Shown: positions 55,930 through 64,000 of the stretch, in pieces | Layout: the number at the start of each line of letters is the position of its first letter | Position numbering within the stretch: position 1 is the stretch's first letter | Assembly (NCBI GenBank): GCA_020720625.1 | Contig: DYOH01000003.1 | Coordinates: 1-64,000 of the forward strand | From: Acetofilamentum sp. | GTDB taxonomy: Bacteria > Bacteroidota > Bacteroidia > Bacteroidales > DYOH01 | Direction: 5' to 3' | Length of the DNA: 64,000 nt | Notes under the pieces: model-generated | Database searches by the model: none | Told to the model about the DNA's origin: nothing | The model's input: the letters and a program-made list of their open reading frames with translations, nothing else | Made by a program: the position numbers and the translations under genes

Positions 55930-57021
55930 ATGAAAAGTATATACATTATCATTCTGACAGTTATGCTGTCGTTTTCGATACAAGCCCAGACAAAAAGCCC
56001 AAAAATTTCGTTTGCAAAAAATACGCACGATTTTGGTACAATAAAAGAAGCCGACGGAAAAGTAAGCTATAAGTTTGAGTTTGTAAATACAGGAAATGCT
56101 TCGCTATTACTAACCAGCGTAAACGCAACCTGCGGATGCACCACACCAAACTGGACAAATACACCCATACTTGCAGGAGAAAAGGGCTATGTAGAGGTTA
56201 TTTTTAATCCGCAGGGCTATCGCTCCTTTACCAAATCAATTAATGTAACTACCAACGGAGAGCCTTCGCAGGTACAATTGCTTATAAAGGGCACTGTAGA
56301 ACCGGCGCAAGCACAAGCCAATCAGGCGGCTAATTATAAATACGATATTAACGGAATAAAATTCCAAAGTTTACATGTGGGCTTTGGCGAAATTATGCGC
56401 GAGGCTGAATCTACCAAAACCATTGATATTTTAAATTCTAATACATCTGTGGCAAAATTAGAATTTACAGGCTTGCCAGCACACATAAAAGTAAAATCGG
56501 AACCAACGGAGATAGCGCCAAATACAAGCGGAAAAATTATCATTACTTACGATGCCAAGCTTAAAAACGACTGGGATTATGTACACGATGTGCTCTTTTT
56601 GAAAGTAAACGGTGCATCTGCCGGAAATAACCGCATAAATGTTAGCGCGGTAATTAAAGAAGATTTTTCGAAAATGACCGCAGATGAAAAAATAAAAGCC
56701 CCTGTAGCTGTTTTTGAAAAAGAAACTTTTGATTTTGGCGATATTGCCGAAGCACAGAAAGTGGATTATGCTTTTAAACTAAAAAATTCGGGCAAATCTA
56801 TGCTAATTATCCGCAAAATTAGTGCTTCTTGCGGATGCACCGCAGTAATGCCCCAAACCACCACCATTAAACCCGGAGAAACTGTTGATTTAAAGGTGGT
56901 TTTTGATGCTGCCAATAAAAAAGGACCACAAAATAAAAGTATTACCGTGATTACCAACGACCCCGTAAATTCGCGCAAAGTTATATGGGTGAGAGGTAAT
57001 GTACTCGAATCAAAACAATAA
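55930..57021 (+). CDS. DUF1573 secreted protein with two DUF1573 domains
   Basis: From ATG 55930 the protein is 363 residues with a signal peptide (MKSIYIIILTVMLSFSIQAQ). The N-terminal DUF1573 domain has HDFGTIKEADGKV and CGCTTPNW, almost identical to the gene just upstream. A middle beta-sandwich follows, then a second DUF1573 domain (about 260-360) with FDFGDIAEAQKV and CGCTAV. The pair looks like a tandem duplication, with an extra C-terminal domain gained here or lost in the other copy. The predicted location is the cell envelope. Confidence 0.9.
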   Translation: MKSIYIIILTVMLSFSIQAQTKSPKISFAKNTHDFGTIKEADGKVSYKFEFVNTGNASLLLTSVNATCGCTTPNWTNTPILAGEKGYVEVIFNPQGYRSFTKSINVTTNGEPSQVQLLIKGTVEPAQAQANQAANYKYDINGIKFQSLHVGFGEIMREAESTKTIDILNSNTSVAKLEFTGLPAHIKVKSEPTEIAPNTSGKIIITYDAKLKNDWDYVHDVLFLKVNGASAGNNRINVSAVIKEDFSKMTADEKIKAPVAVFEKETFDFGDIAEAQKVDYAFKLKNSGKSMLIIRKISASCGCTAVMPQTTTIKPGETVDLKVVFDAANKKGPQNKSITVITNDPVNSRKVIWVRGNVLESKQ

Positions 57022-57039
57022 TTTTATTTAGATTAAGAG

Positions 57040-57079
57040 AAAAGATGCATTTATTTTTATGAATGCATCTTTTTTTTTG
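57040..57079 (+). terminator. terminator after the second DUF1573 gene
   Basis: AAAAGATGCATT (57040-57051) pairs with AATGCATCTTTT (57062-57073), followed by further T. Confidence 0.8.
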
Positions 57080-57091
57080 AAACTATCCTAA

Positions 57092-57133
57092 AAACTGTGT
57101 AAAGTCATTTTCTGGATAAGCTTTACACAGTTT
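57092..57133 (-). terminator. terminator of the C1 peptidase gene
   Basis: A perfect 13 bp stem, AAACTGTGTAAAG (57092-57104) with 57121-57133, has a 16-base loop. It is followed on the minus strand by T and lies just after the stop codon at 57147. Confidence 0.75.
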
Positions 57134-57146
57134 ATGGGATGCTCCC

Positions 57147-58349
57147 TTATTTCTTTATTTTTTTTAGAATATCCGCTGGTACAGCATCTTTGTGCACCAT
57201 AATGGCAATGGTTTTATATTGCACAAAAGCACGGGAGGCGTAGAAATAACCACCATATTTGTTGTATTCATCCCACGAATTTTTTACAATATAATACTTA
57301 GTCCCATTCTGGTCGGTGGCTGCACCCACAATGTGCATACTGTGGTCGTCGGTGGTATACTGTCTGTCGAAAGCTGCCTGACGGTTTTCCTGTGTAATTT
57401 CCATTTCCGGCATAGGTTTAACAAACGAGTAGCGCAAATTAGCCAGTTCCTGTTCAGTTATGTTTTCCCATTTTGAGCGTTCTGTACCGGAAACATCTTC
57501 GAGCGATTCGGCCGGAACCACTGCCACACCTTGTCTGGAAGCAAAACCCTTTTCGCTCACATCGGCCGCCCAACCTACAGTGTAACCTTTTTTTAAGGCA
57601 TTGTCAATAATCATTTCCAATTCGTTAAGCGGAATATTGTGCCATTTTTCCCATAACCAATTGTCCGGAATCTCAACAATACATTCCTGATAAAAAAGAT
57701 GATGCGAAAAAGAAGTAAAACTCAGGTAATCTTCAGGTTTAATTTTAAGATACTCCGAAGCTAAGCTTTTTGGAGTAAATTCCTTTCCTTTATAGCTGAA
57801 TTTTTGAGGCACAACACCAAAATAAGCATCCAAAATGCCATCCAAACCATTGATCCAGGCAGTTGAAATACCTGCATTTCCATTAGCATTAACCTCGCTA
57901 TAGGCCGATATAACTCCATCGCAATAGGTTTTAATTACTTTGTCTATTTCTGCATGCACATGGTTGTTTTCGCCGTAGTTCAATCCAGGGTAAACCTCTG
58001 TGGGCACATATCCGTAGTTGATAATGGTATGCAAAACGTCGTGCATTTCGCCGCCTGAACCTAAATTGGTTTTGTTTTGCATGCGCACATATTTTATCGC
58101 CTTTTCTTTATACATAAGCCTAACAGCGTACATTGGCGCTAAATCGGGCACCTCCTTAATGCCCAATCTTAAAGCTTCCGACTCGAAAAATGAAGTGGCT
58201 GCCCAGCTCCAGCAGGTTCCGCTTTTGTACTGGTTTTTTACGCTTGTTGCAGCCAGCCTGTTTACTTCTTTAAACTGATAGCCCTCTTGAGCTATTACAT
58301 TGTATATTAATAAACTGACAATGAGAAAAGTGAAAATAAATTTTTTCAT
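57147..58349 (-). CDS. secreted C1-family cysteine peptidase (PepC/bleomycin hydrolase-like)
   Basis: The 400-residue protein has a signal peptide (MKKFIFTFLIVSLLIYNVIA) and a papain-like C1B fold. Oxyanion Gln40 and nucleophile Cys46 are in NQYKSGTCWSW, the catalytic histidine is His336 in DDHSMHI, and Asn357 is in VKNSW. The MYAVRLMYKEKAIKYVRM region and overall length fit the aminopeptidase C/bleomycin hydrolase branch. Cytoplasmic PepC lacks a signal; this one is predicted to act in the periplasm or outside. Confidence 0.9.
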   Translation of the reverse strand: MKKFIFTFLIVSLLIYNVIAQEGYQFKEVNRLAATSVKNQYKSGTCWSWAATSFFESEALRLGIKEVPDLAPMYAVRLMYKEKAIKYVRMQNKTNLGSGGEMHDVLHTIINYGYVPTEVYPGLNYGENNHVHAEIDKVIKTYCDGVISAYSEVNANGNAGISTAWINGLDGILDAYFGVVPQKFSYKGKEFTPKSLASEYLKIKPEDYLSFTSFSHHLFYQECIVEIPDNWLWEKWHNIPLNELEMIIDNALKKGYTVGWAADVSEKGFASRQGVAVVPAESLEDVSGTERSKWENITEQELANLRYSFVKPMPEMEITQENRQAAFDRQYTTDDHSMHIVGAATDQNGTKYYIVKNSWDEYNKYGGYFYASRAFVQYKTIAIMVHKDAVPADILKKIKK

Positions 58350-58441
58350 AATAAATTATTTTATTGTTGTGCTAAGCTAAGTATTTTCAAAGATTTATTA
58401 AAATTAAGCACCCTGTTAAAGTAGGTTAATTTTTGTTGAAG

Positions 58442-58475
58442 TTTTGGGTAGTAATGTTTTGGTGCATTAGATTTG
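58442..58475 (+). promoter_or_regulatory. promoter of dsbD
   Basis: TTTTG (58442-58446) and TAGATTTG (58468-58475) are separated by 21 nt, fitting the Bacteroidota -33/-7 pattern. The leader to the ATG is about 75 nt. Confidence 0.5.
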
Positions 58476-58560
58476 CGAAAATTATTTAGCAAGAAAATTT
58501 TTTAATTTATAAGAGAGACAGACCAGGATATAAATTGATTAAAATTTTAACGATTACAAA

Positions 58561-60732
58561 ATGAGAAAATTACAAAATGTTTTGATTTTATTATTTCTGT
58601 TTCAAGCTTATTTGCTTAATGGACAGATGATTAAACCTGTTAGCTGGTTTTTTGAGACAAAGCAGGTGAGCGATAATGAAGTTTTGCTGATATCTAAAGC
58701 AAAAATGCTGCCTCATTGGCATTTATACGGCCAGTTTTTTGAAGATGGTGGCCCAATTAAATTGAGCTTTAGCTTTGAGAAGTCAGCAAATTTTGGGTTG
58801 CTTGGAAAAGTGGTGGAAAGTCCTTCTCCTATAAAATCGCACGACGAAATTTTCGACATGGAGGTGCAATATTTTGATAATGAGGCCTCCTTTACTCAAA
58901 AAATAAAAGTATTAAGCGAAACCGATTTTGTTATAGATTTATATCTCGAAGGGCAAGCCTGTTTGGACGATGGACAATGTGTTCAGATAGAAGCAGAGCA
59001 TAGTTTTCAGGTAAAGGGGGCCAAAAAAGCAGTTGCTCAGCAAGAAACAAACAAAACTACAGAAACAATAATTGTAGCTGATACAGCAGATGTATTGAAA
59101 AATACAGTCGAAAATGAGGATACTTTGCAGACCGTAATTCAAACAACTGAAGTAAAGCCAAATGAAGCATCAATAAAGGCAGCAACAAAATCGGAAGATG
59201 TAAAATCGCTTTGGATTTTCTTTTTCGTGGCATTTGGAGCCGGATTAATTACACTGCTTACTCCATGTGTTTTTCCTGTAGTGCCCATGACTGTTAGTTT
59301 TTTTATGCATAATCAGGGCAGCAAAGCCAAAGGAAAATTTCAGGCCTTGTTTTATGGTTTTTCAATCGTAGCCATTTATACATTACCAATACTTGTGCTC
59401 AATATTTTAACTGCTTTTTTGGGAGCAAACTTTATCGAGGCCGACTTTGCCAATACTTTGAGCACTCATTGGTTTTTTAATATTTTGTTTACCATCATAT
59501 TTTTGATATTTGCGGCCTCGTTTTTTGGCTTGTTCGAAATTACCTTGCCCAGTTGGATGGTTGATAAAGCCGATAAGCAAGCCGATAAAGGTGGTTTATT
59601 GGGCGTATTTTTTATGGCATTTACCTTGGTGCTGGTTTCATTTTCGTGCACAGGGCCAATTGTTGGTTCAATTGTAGTGCAATCGCTTACCGGCTTACAG
59701 GTAGATGGTGGAGTAAGTTATACCTTTGGCGAATTATTTCTCAAATATGGCGAACCAACCATTGGTATGCTTGGCTTTTCTTTAGGCGTAGCAGTACCTT
59801 TTACTTTGTTTGCCCTGTTCCCATCGTGGCTTAAAAATCTGCCAAAATCCGGTGGTTGGCTTAATAGTGTAAAGGTTGTTTTAGGATTCCTTGAATTGGC
59901 GCTTGCGCTCAAATTTTTATCTGTATCAGACCAGGCATACCACTGGGGATTGCTCGACAGAGAGGTATATCTTGCCTTATGGATTGTAATATTCACACTT
60001 ATGGGCTTCTATTTACTCGGAAAAATTAAATTTTCGGGGGATTCCGATTTACAGCATGTGAGCGTATCACGCCTCATGTTTTCTATCATAAGCTTTTCGT
60101 TTGTAGTATATATGATTCCGGGTATGTTTGGCGCACCGCTAAAGGCCTTGTCGGGCTATTTACCACCCCTGACCGGACAAGACTTTGATATTCAGCGTCT
60201 GATTCGCGAAGGCGGCACTGGCATGGCGGCAGCTACTTATGGAGAGAATAAAAGTATTTGCGAAACACCCAAATATGCCGACAAGCTGCACCTGCCGCAT
60301 GGAATAAAGGGTTACTACGATTTTGAACAAGGATTAGCCTGTGCAAAAAAATTGGGTAAACCTGTATTTCTCGATTTCACGGGACATGGATGTACCAATT
60401 GCCGAAAAATGGAAGAAAATGTTTGGTCGAACCCCGATGTGCTTAAACGTTTGAAAGAGAACTTTGTAGTTATTTCGTTATATGTAGATGATAAAACAAT
60501 ATTGCCTGAGAATGAGTGGATAACATCTGCCTACGACGGCAAAGTAAAGAAAACCATTGGTAAAAAATACGCAGATTTTCAGATTTCCAAATTTGGTGTA
60601 AATGCGCAGCCATATTATATCATTATGGATTCCGATGGTAATATGCTCCATCAGCCTCATGCATTTGATACAAGCATCGAAAGTTTTATATCATTCCTTG
60701 ATGCCGGATTAGCAGAATATAACAAAAAATAA
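58561..60732 (+). CDS. dsbD: thiol:disulfide interchange protein DsbD
   Basis: DsbD carries electrons from cytoplasmic thioredoxin across the inner membrane to periplasmic thiol proteins. The 723-residue protein has a signal peptide and a periplasmic alpha domain with Cys134 and Cys140 (QACLDDGQC). A low-complexity linker follows, then an eight-helix domain (about 217-525) with membrane cysteines Cys236 (LLTPCVFPVVP) and Cys363 (FSCTGPIVG). The C-terminal thioredoxin-like gamma domain has CTNC (Cys611, Cys614 in GHGCTNCRKM). All six redox cysteines are present. Confidence 0.95.
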   Translation: MRKLQNVLILLFLFQAYLLNGQMIKPVSWFFETKQVSDNEVLLISKAKMLPHWHLYGQFFEDGGPIKLSFSFEKSANFGLLGKVVESPSPIKSHDEIFDMEVQYFDNEASFTQKIKVLSETDFVIDLYLEGQACLDDGQCVQIEAEHSFQVKGAKKAVAQQETNKTTETIIVADTADVLKNTVENEDTLQTVIQTTEVKPNEASIKAATKSEDVKSLWIFFFVAFGAGLITLLTPCVFPVVPMTVSFFMHNQGSKAKGKFQALFYGFSIVAIYTLPILVLNILTAFLGANFIEADFANTLSTHWFFNILFTIIFLIFAASFFGLFEITLPSWMVDKADKQADKGGLLGVFFMAFTLVLVSFSCTGPIVGSIVVQSLTGLQVDGGVSYTFGELFLKYGEPTIGMLGFSLGVAVPFTLFALFPSWLKNLPKSGGWLNSVKVVLGFLELALALKFLSVSDQAYHWGLLDREVYLALWIVIFTLMGFYLLGKIKFSGDSDLQHVSVSRLMFSIISFSFVVYMIPGMFGAPLKALSGYLPPLTGQDFDIQRLIREGGTGMAAATYGENKSICETPKYADKLHLPHGIKGYYDFEQGLACAKKLGKPVFLDFTGHGCTNCRKMEENVWSNPDVLKRLKENFVVISLYVDDKTILPENEWITSAYDGKVKKTIGKKYADFQISKFGVNAQPYYIIMDSDGNMLHQPHAFDTSIESFISFLDAGLAEYNKK

Positions 60733-60763
60733 AAAAAGGAAGCTCAAAAGCTTCCTTTTTTTT
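60732..60763 (+). terminator. terminator after dsbD
   Basis: AAAAAAGGAAGCT and AGCTTCCTTTTTT form a stem with loop CAAA, followed by T. It begins at the dsbD stop codon. Confidence 0.85.
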
Positions 60764-60829
60764 ATTTTATACCGAAAATTTCTTAACTTTAGCTGCATAT
60801 ATTTTGTGGTTTCTCTGTAGAAATGTAAT

Positions 60830-63800
60830 ATGCGGCTAAAATTTTTGTTCTCAATATTATTTGTATTTCAGTTAAATTTTTTGTTTTCGCAAGATTTTAG
60901 CCTGCTCGGATTGCCCGAAATTAAATATTATTCATTCGAAGATTATAAAGCCGGTCCACAGAATTGGAGCATTGGTCAGGATGGAAATGGTCGGATGTAT
61001 TTTGGAAATAACCATGGCTTATTGCGTTTTGACGGAGTAAACTGGGAGCTCTACCCATTAGAGAATCGTTCGATATTGCGAAGTTTAGATATAGACAGCG
61101 CCGGAAATGTTTTTGTTGGAGGTGAAGGAGAATTTGGATTTTTTTCGCCATCTGCCGATGGCACATTAAAATACACAAAATTATCTTCTGATACAATTGA
61201 CGTATACTTTGTTGATGTATGGTCTACTTATGCTTACAACGATACAGTATATTTCTTTGCAGGAAAGTCGAACATTTTTTATTATCATCAAGGCCTGCTA
61301 AAAAGAGTTGAAAACGATATAGAATTTAGCAATTTTAGGGGTTTTAAAACCAAGTCGGGGATATATGCCATCGATGCTAATCATGGATTAGCCAAAATAG
61401 TAAACGCCAAACTCCAAAATACCAACCAATTAAAAGATGCATCAAAATATGAAATATATACATACCTTGAGAAAAACCCTAATACTTCTCTGGCTGTTAG
61501 TTCATTAAATGGACTATATATTCGGGAAAACCAGAAAAATTGGATACGGAAAAATACCTTCTTAGACGATTATCTAATAGAAAACCATCCATACCATGCA
61601 ATTCAGTTGAATGATGGTAACATGTTAATATCTACACTACTAGGAGGTGTTGTTTTTATAAATGCGAATTTCAATCAGGCTAGCATTCTAAATAAAGCAC
61701 AAGGTTTGCACGCAAATGGCATTTATAAAGCATTTCAGGATAAGCAAAATAATATTTGGCTTGCCACAGAAAATGGGATTGAGTATATTCACTATTCCAG
61801 TCCAATACGCAAATTAGGCGATAAAAACGGATTAGACGGAAGTCTTAATGCCGCCATCTTTTATCGTAACAAATTGTATTTAGGAACATACGGCGGGGTT
61901 TATTATTTGGATATAGATGAACTTAAAAAAAACTTATTTCAAAATAATGCCATTAAACTTTTAGCAAACGAATATTTTTTTGGATTGGATTTTGGATTGA
62001 TAAAGCTTGGAAACTCCGATACCGTTTTATTAGGTTCCACATTGCGGAGTATCATTAGAATTACAGAGAATGAAATTACAACTGTCGAAAGTTTTTATGG
62101 TGCCGAAGATATTGAACAATCCAACATCTATCCACAGTATTTTGGAGTAGCCCACGGAGAAGGAATAAATTTGTTTAAAATAAATTACGATGGTTCGAAG
62201 ATTGAAAATATAGGCAAATTATTCGGCTTCAATTACAATGTAAGAAAAATTTTGTTCGACAATCACGGATACATTTGGGCTCAAACAGCAAGAGAAGGTC
62301 TGGCATTAATAGAGATTCTCGACTATGAAAAGCTGGAATTTAGAAGTTATTTTTTTGATGAAACACATGGATTGCCAGATAAGATAAAAAATACACCAAT
62401 AATAATAGACACAAGCCTTGTTATATCTACAAATAATGGTCTTTACGACATTGTTTTGGATAAAGAAAATTTGCAAAATACAAAGTTTAAGACATCGCGA
62501 AAATTCGGATTCGATTTTGCCAGGGATTCTCTGGTTTTTGATTTTGCCTTTATGCATGAAAACAAAGTTTGGGGACATGCCAATAATAGCTTTTTTTATA
62601 AAGAAACCGATAATTTAATATACAAAGAGCCTTTTTTTGCAATTACTGATGTGGCAGAAGAAACAACACTTTCTTTTTTAGAAAATAAAATTGTAGCCAT
62701 TGGTTCGCACAATATGCTTTATTTTTTTAACGAGAAAAAGGATAAAAGCTACGAATTCTACTTCACGCCATTGCTAAACAAAATTAAAATCAATGGAGAT
62801 TTTTATCCCATTGAACCCAGCGTTGGAGGCCTCGAAATTAAATATGTAGCGAAAAATACATATTCTTTTGTACAGAAACTTAGTAGTAATCAAAATAATT
62901 TGAGTTTTTATTTTGCTGTACCCTATTTCGAATACTCCGAAAAAATAGCCTATTCATATCAATTAGAAGGATACGACAATAAATGGTCGGAGTTTTCGTC
63001 CGACAATGTTGCGCGCTACACAAATCTCGGAGCCGGCGATTATATATTTAAAGTAAAAGCCCGCAATGTATATACCCACCAAAGCCAAGAACTATTGTTT
63101 TTATTTGCAATTAGAAGCCCTTGGTATTTAAGTGCTTATTCAATATTTGCATTTACTTCGCTTCTCCTGATACTTATTTATGTGATTATTAGATTAAATA
63201 GTGTAAGACTAATAAATCAAAACAAGAAATTAGAGGAAATTGTAAAAAACCGAACACTAGAAATATATCAGCAAAAAGAGGAAATTCAGTCGCAAACCGA
63301 ACAATTAAAATCACAGTCGGAGTTATTAAAATTGTCGAATATAGAACTAAGGCAGTTATCCCTGGTAGCCAAAGGCACATCCAATTCGGTATTAATACTG
63401 GACGATAGAGGAAATATTGAATGGTGGAACTCCGGCTTTACAAAGCTATTCAAGTATAAATTTATGAAATATCAGGGCTCAAACTTTAATAAAATAAAAA
63501 GCAAAATCAGGCCCGATTTAGAAGAAAGTATTAACGAAATAAAGCAGACCAGGCTGCCCAAAGTGTATACAATTCAAGACGAAATATCGCCGGGAGAGTA
63601 TTTGTGGTTTCAAACTTCAGTAACACCGGTTTTCGAAGAAGATGGCACAGTATTTAGGTACATTGTAATAGATTCTGATATAACACAAATAAAAATAGCC
63701 GAAAGCGAAATCAATAATCAAAAGCATCAGCTTGAAAAACAGCGCGATAAAATAGCCCATCATAACAAGGAAATGACATCCAGTATTGAGTATGCCAGTA

Positions 63801-64000
63801 GAATACAGCAAGCCATGCTGCCATTGCCCATTTTTCTGGAAGCCATTTTTAGCGACTTTTTTGTACTAAACCTTCCACGCGATATTGTGAGTGGAGATTT
63901 TTACTGGGCCAGCAGAATAAAAAATCGAACATACATGGCCTTGGGCGATTGCACCGGCCATGGTATTCCGGGAGCATTTTTGAGTTTGCTTGGAATCTCG
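60830..64000 (+). CDS. propeller/Y_Y_Y/PAS sensor with SpoIIE phosphatase domain (partial)
   Basis: An open frame runs from ATG 60830 to the window end (1057 codons) without a stop. It begins with a signal peptide (MRLKFLFSILFVFQLNFLFS). About 700 residues of two-component-regulator beta-propeller repeats follow (MYFGNNHGLLRFDG, IWLATENGIEYIHY), then a Y_Y_Y domain (YQLEGYDNKWSEFS), one membrane helix (about 766-786) and a coiled coil. A PAS domain comes next (LDDRGNIEWWNSGFTKLF), then a second coil and the start of a PP2C/SpoIIE phosphatase domain (SGDFYWA, ALGDCTGHGIPGAF). Such receptors sense outside ligands and probably dephosphorylate an anti-sigma antagonist. The C-terminus is beyond the window. 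Confidence 0.9.
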   Translation, partial: MRLKFLFSILFVFQLNFLFSQDFSLLGLPEIKYYSFEDYKAGPQNWSIGQDGNGRMYFGNNHGLLRFDGVNWELYPLENRSILRSLDIDSAGNVFVGGEGEFGFFSPSADGTLKYTKLSSDTIDVYFVDVWSTYAYNDTVYFFAGKSNIFYYHQGLLKRVENDIEFSNFRGFKTKSGIYAIDANHGLAKIVNAKLQNTNQLKDASKYEIYTYLEKNPNTSLAVSSLNGLYIRENQKNWIRKNTFLDDYLIENHPYHAIQLNDGNMLISTLLGGVVFINANFNQASILNKAQGLHANGIYKAFQDKQNNIWLATENGIEYIHYSSPIRKLGDKNGLDGSLNAAIFYRNKLYLGTYGGVYYLDIDELKKNLFQNNAIKLLANEYFFGLDFGLIKLGNSDTVLLGSTLRSIIRITENEITTVESFYGAEDIEQSNIYPQYFGVAHGEGINLFKINYDGSKIENIGKLFGFNYNVRKILFDNHGYIWAQTAREGLALIEILDYEKLEFRSYFFDETHGLPDKIKNTPIIIDTSLVISTNNGLYDIVLDKENLQNTKFKTSRKFGFDFARDSLVFDFAFMHENKVWGHANNSFFYKETDNLIYKEPFFAITDVAEETTLSFLENKIVAIGSHNMLYFFNEKKDKSYEFYFTPLLNKIKINGDFYPIEPSVGGLEIKYVAKNTYSFVQKLSSNQNNLSFYFAVPYFEYSEKIAYSYQLEGYDNKWSEFSSDNVARYTNLGAGDYIFKVKARNVYTHQSQELLFLFAIRSPWYLSAYSIFAFTSLLLILIYVIIRLNSVRLINQNKKLEEIVKNRTLEIYQQKEEIQSQTEQLKSQSELLKLSNIELRQLSLVAKGTSNSVLILDDRGNIEWWNSGFTKLFKYKFMKYQGSNFNKIKSKIRPDLEESINEIKQTRLPKVYTIQDEISPGEYLWFQTSVTPVFEEDGTVFRYIVIDSDITQIKIAESEINNQKHQLEKQRDKIAHHNKEMTSSIEYASRIQQAMLPLPIFLEAIFSDFFVLNLPRDIVSGDFYWASRIKNRTYMALGDCTGHGIPGAFLSLLGIS

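Overview
The window is 64 kb of an AT-rich chromosome from a member of the Bacteroidota, most likely Bacteroidales/Marinilabiliales-like. Evidence: promoters with the phylum-specific -7 box TAnnTTTG, few Shine-Dalgarno sequences, a type IX secretion C-terminal sorting domain, LytTR regulators, a GH3/beta-lactamase fusion, DUF1573 proteins, cysteine-free forms of S14, S4 and L36, and a four-subunit 2-oxoacid:ferredoxin oxidoreductase. The last of these suggests an anaerobic or facultative life; a Dps and a 1-Cys peroxiredoxin point to oxygen exposure. I saw no tRNA, rRNA, CRISPR array, insertion sequence or prophage.

Layout. 1-2.2 kb: an EF-G-like GTPase paralogue with altered GTPase motifs, divergent from the ribosomal cluster. 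2.5-19.5 kb: one uninterrupted, co-directional str-S10-spc-alpha cluster (rpsL to rplQ, 32 genes) with one good promoter in front and a strong terminator behind; tuf, map and adk are absent from it. 19.5-27.6 kb: an orphan LytTR regulator, a subtilisin-like lipoprotein protease, then a minus-strand cassette of a degenerate hybrid histidine kinase, a six-helix chemoreceptor-like protein and a lipoprotein, and two unknown secreted proteins. 27.6-31.5 kb: an enolase homologue missing both catalytic glutamates, a second orphan LytTR regulator, and a T9SS-exported M14 carboxypeptidase. 31.5-35.7 kb: Dps, peroxiredoxin and the oxidoreductase operon. 36-41 kb: a degenerate GH3 domain fused to an intact-looking beta-lactamase-like domain, an AEC transporter operon and an exonuclease. 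41.4-46.8 kb: a plus-strand run of DUF6913-like, dapA, priA, ppgK and an AlbA_2 protein. 46.8-53.5 kb: repeat proteins, a GH24 lysozyme, ligA, a small Tat-signal protein and an OmpA-family protein. 53.7-64 kb: kbl, two DUF1573 proteins, a secreted C1 peptidase, dsbD, and a propeller/PAS/SpoIIE sensor phosphatase cut by the window end.

The theme outside housekeeping is signalling and pseudoenzymes. Three proteins keep the fold of an enzyme but lack key catalytic residues (histidine kinase, enolase, GH3), and the EF-G paralogue lacks the canonical catalytic histidine. The kinase/chemoreceptor/lipoprotein cassette, with no CheA or CheW nearby, is the best candidate for an undescribed system; the enolase homologue is the sharpest single-protein anomaly.
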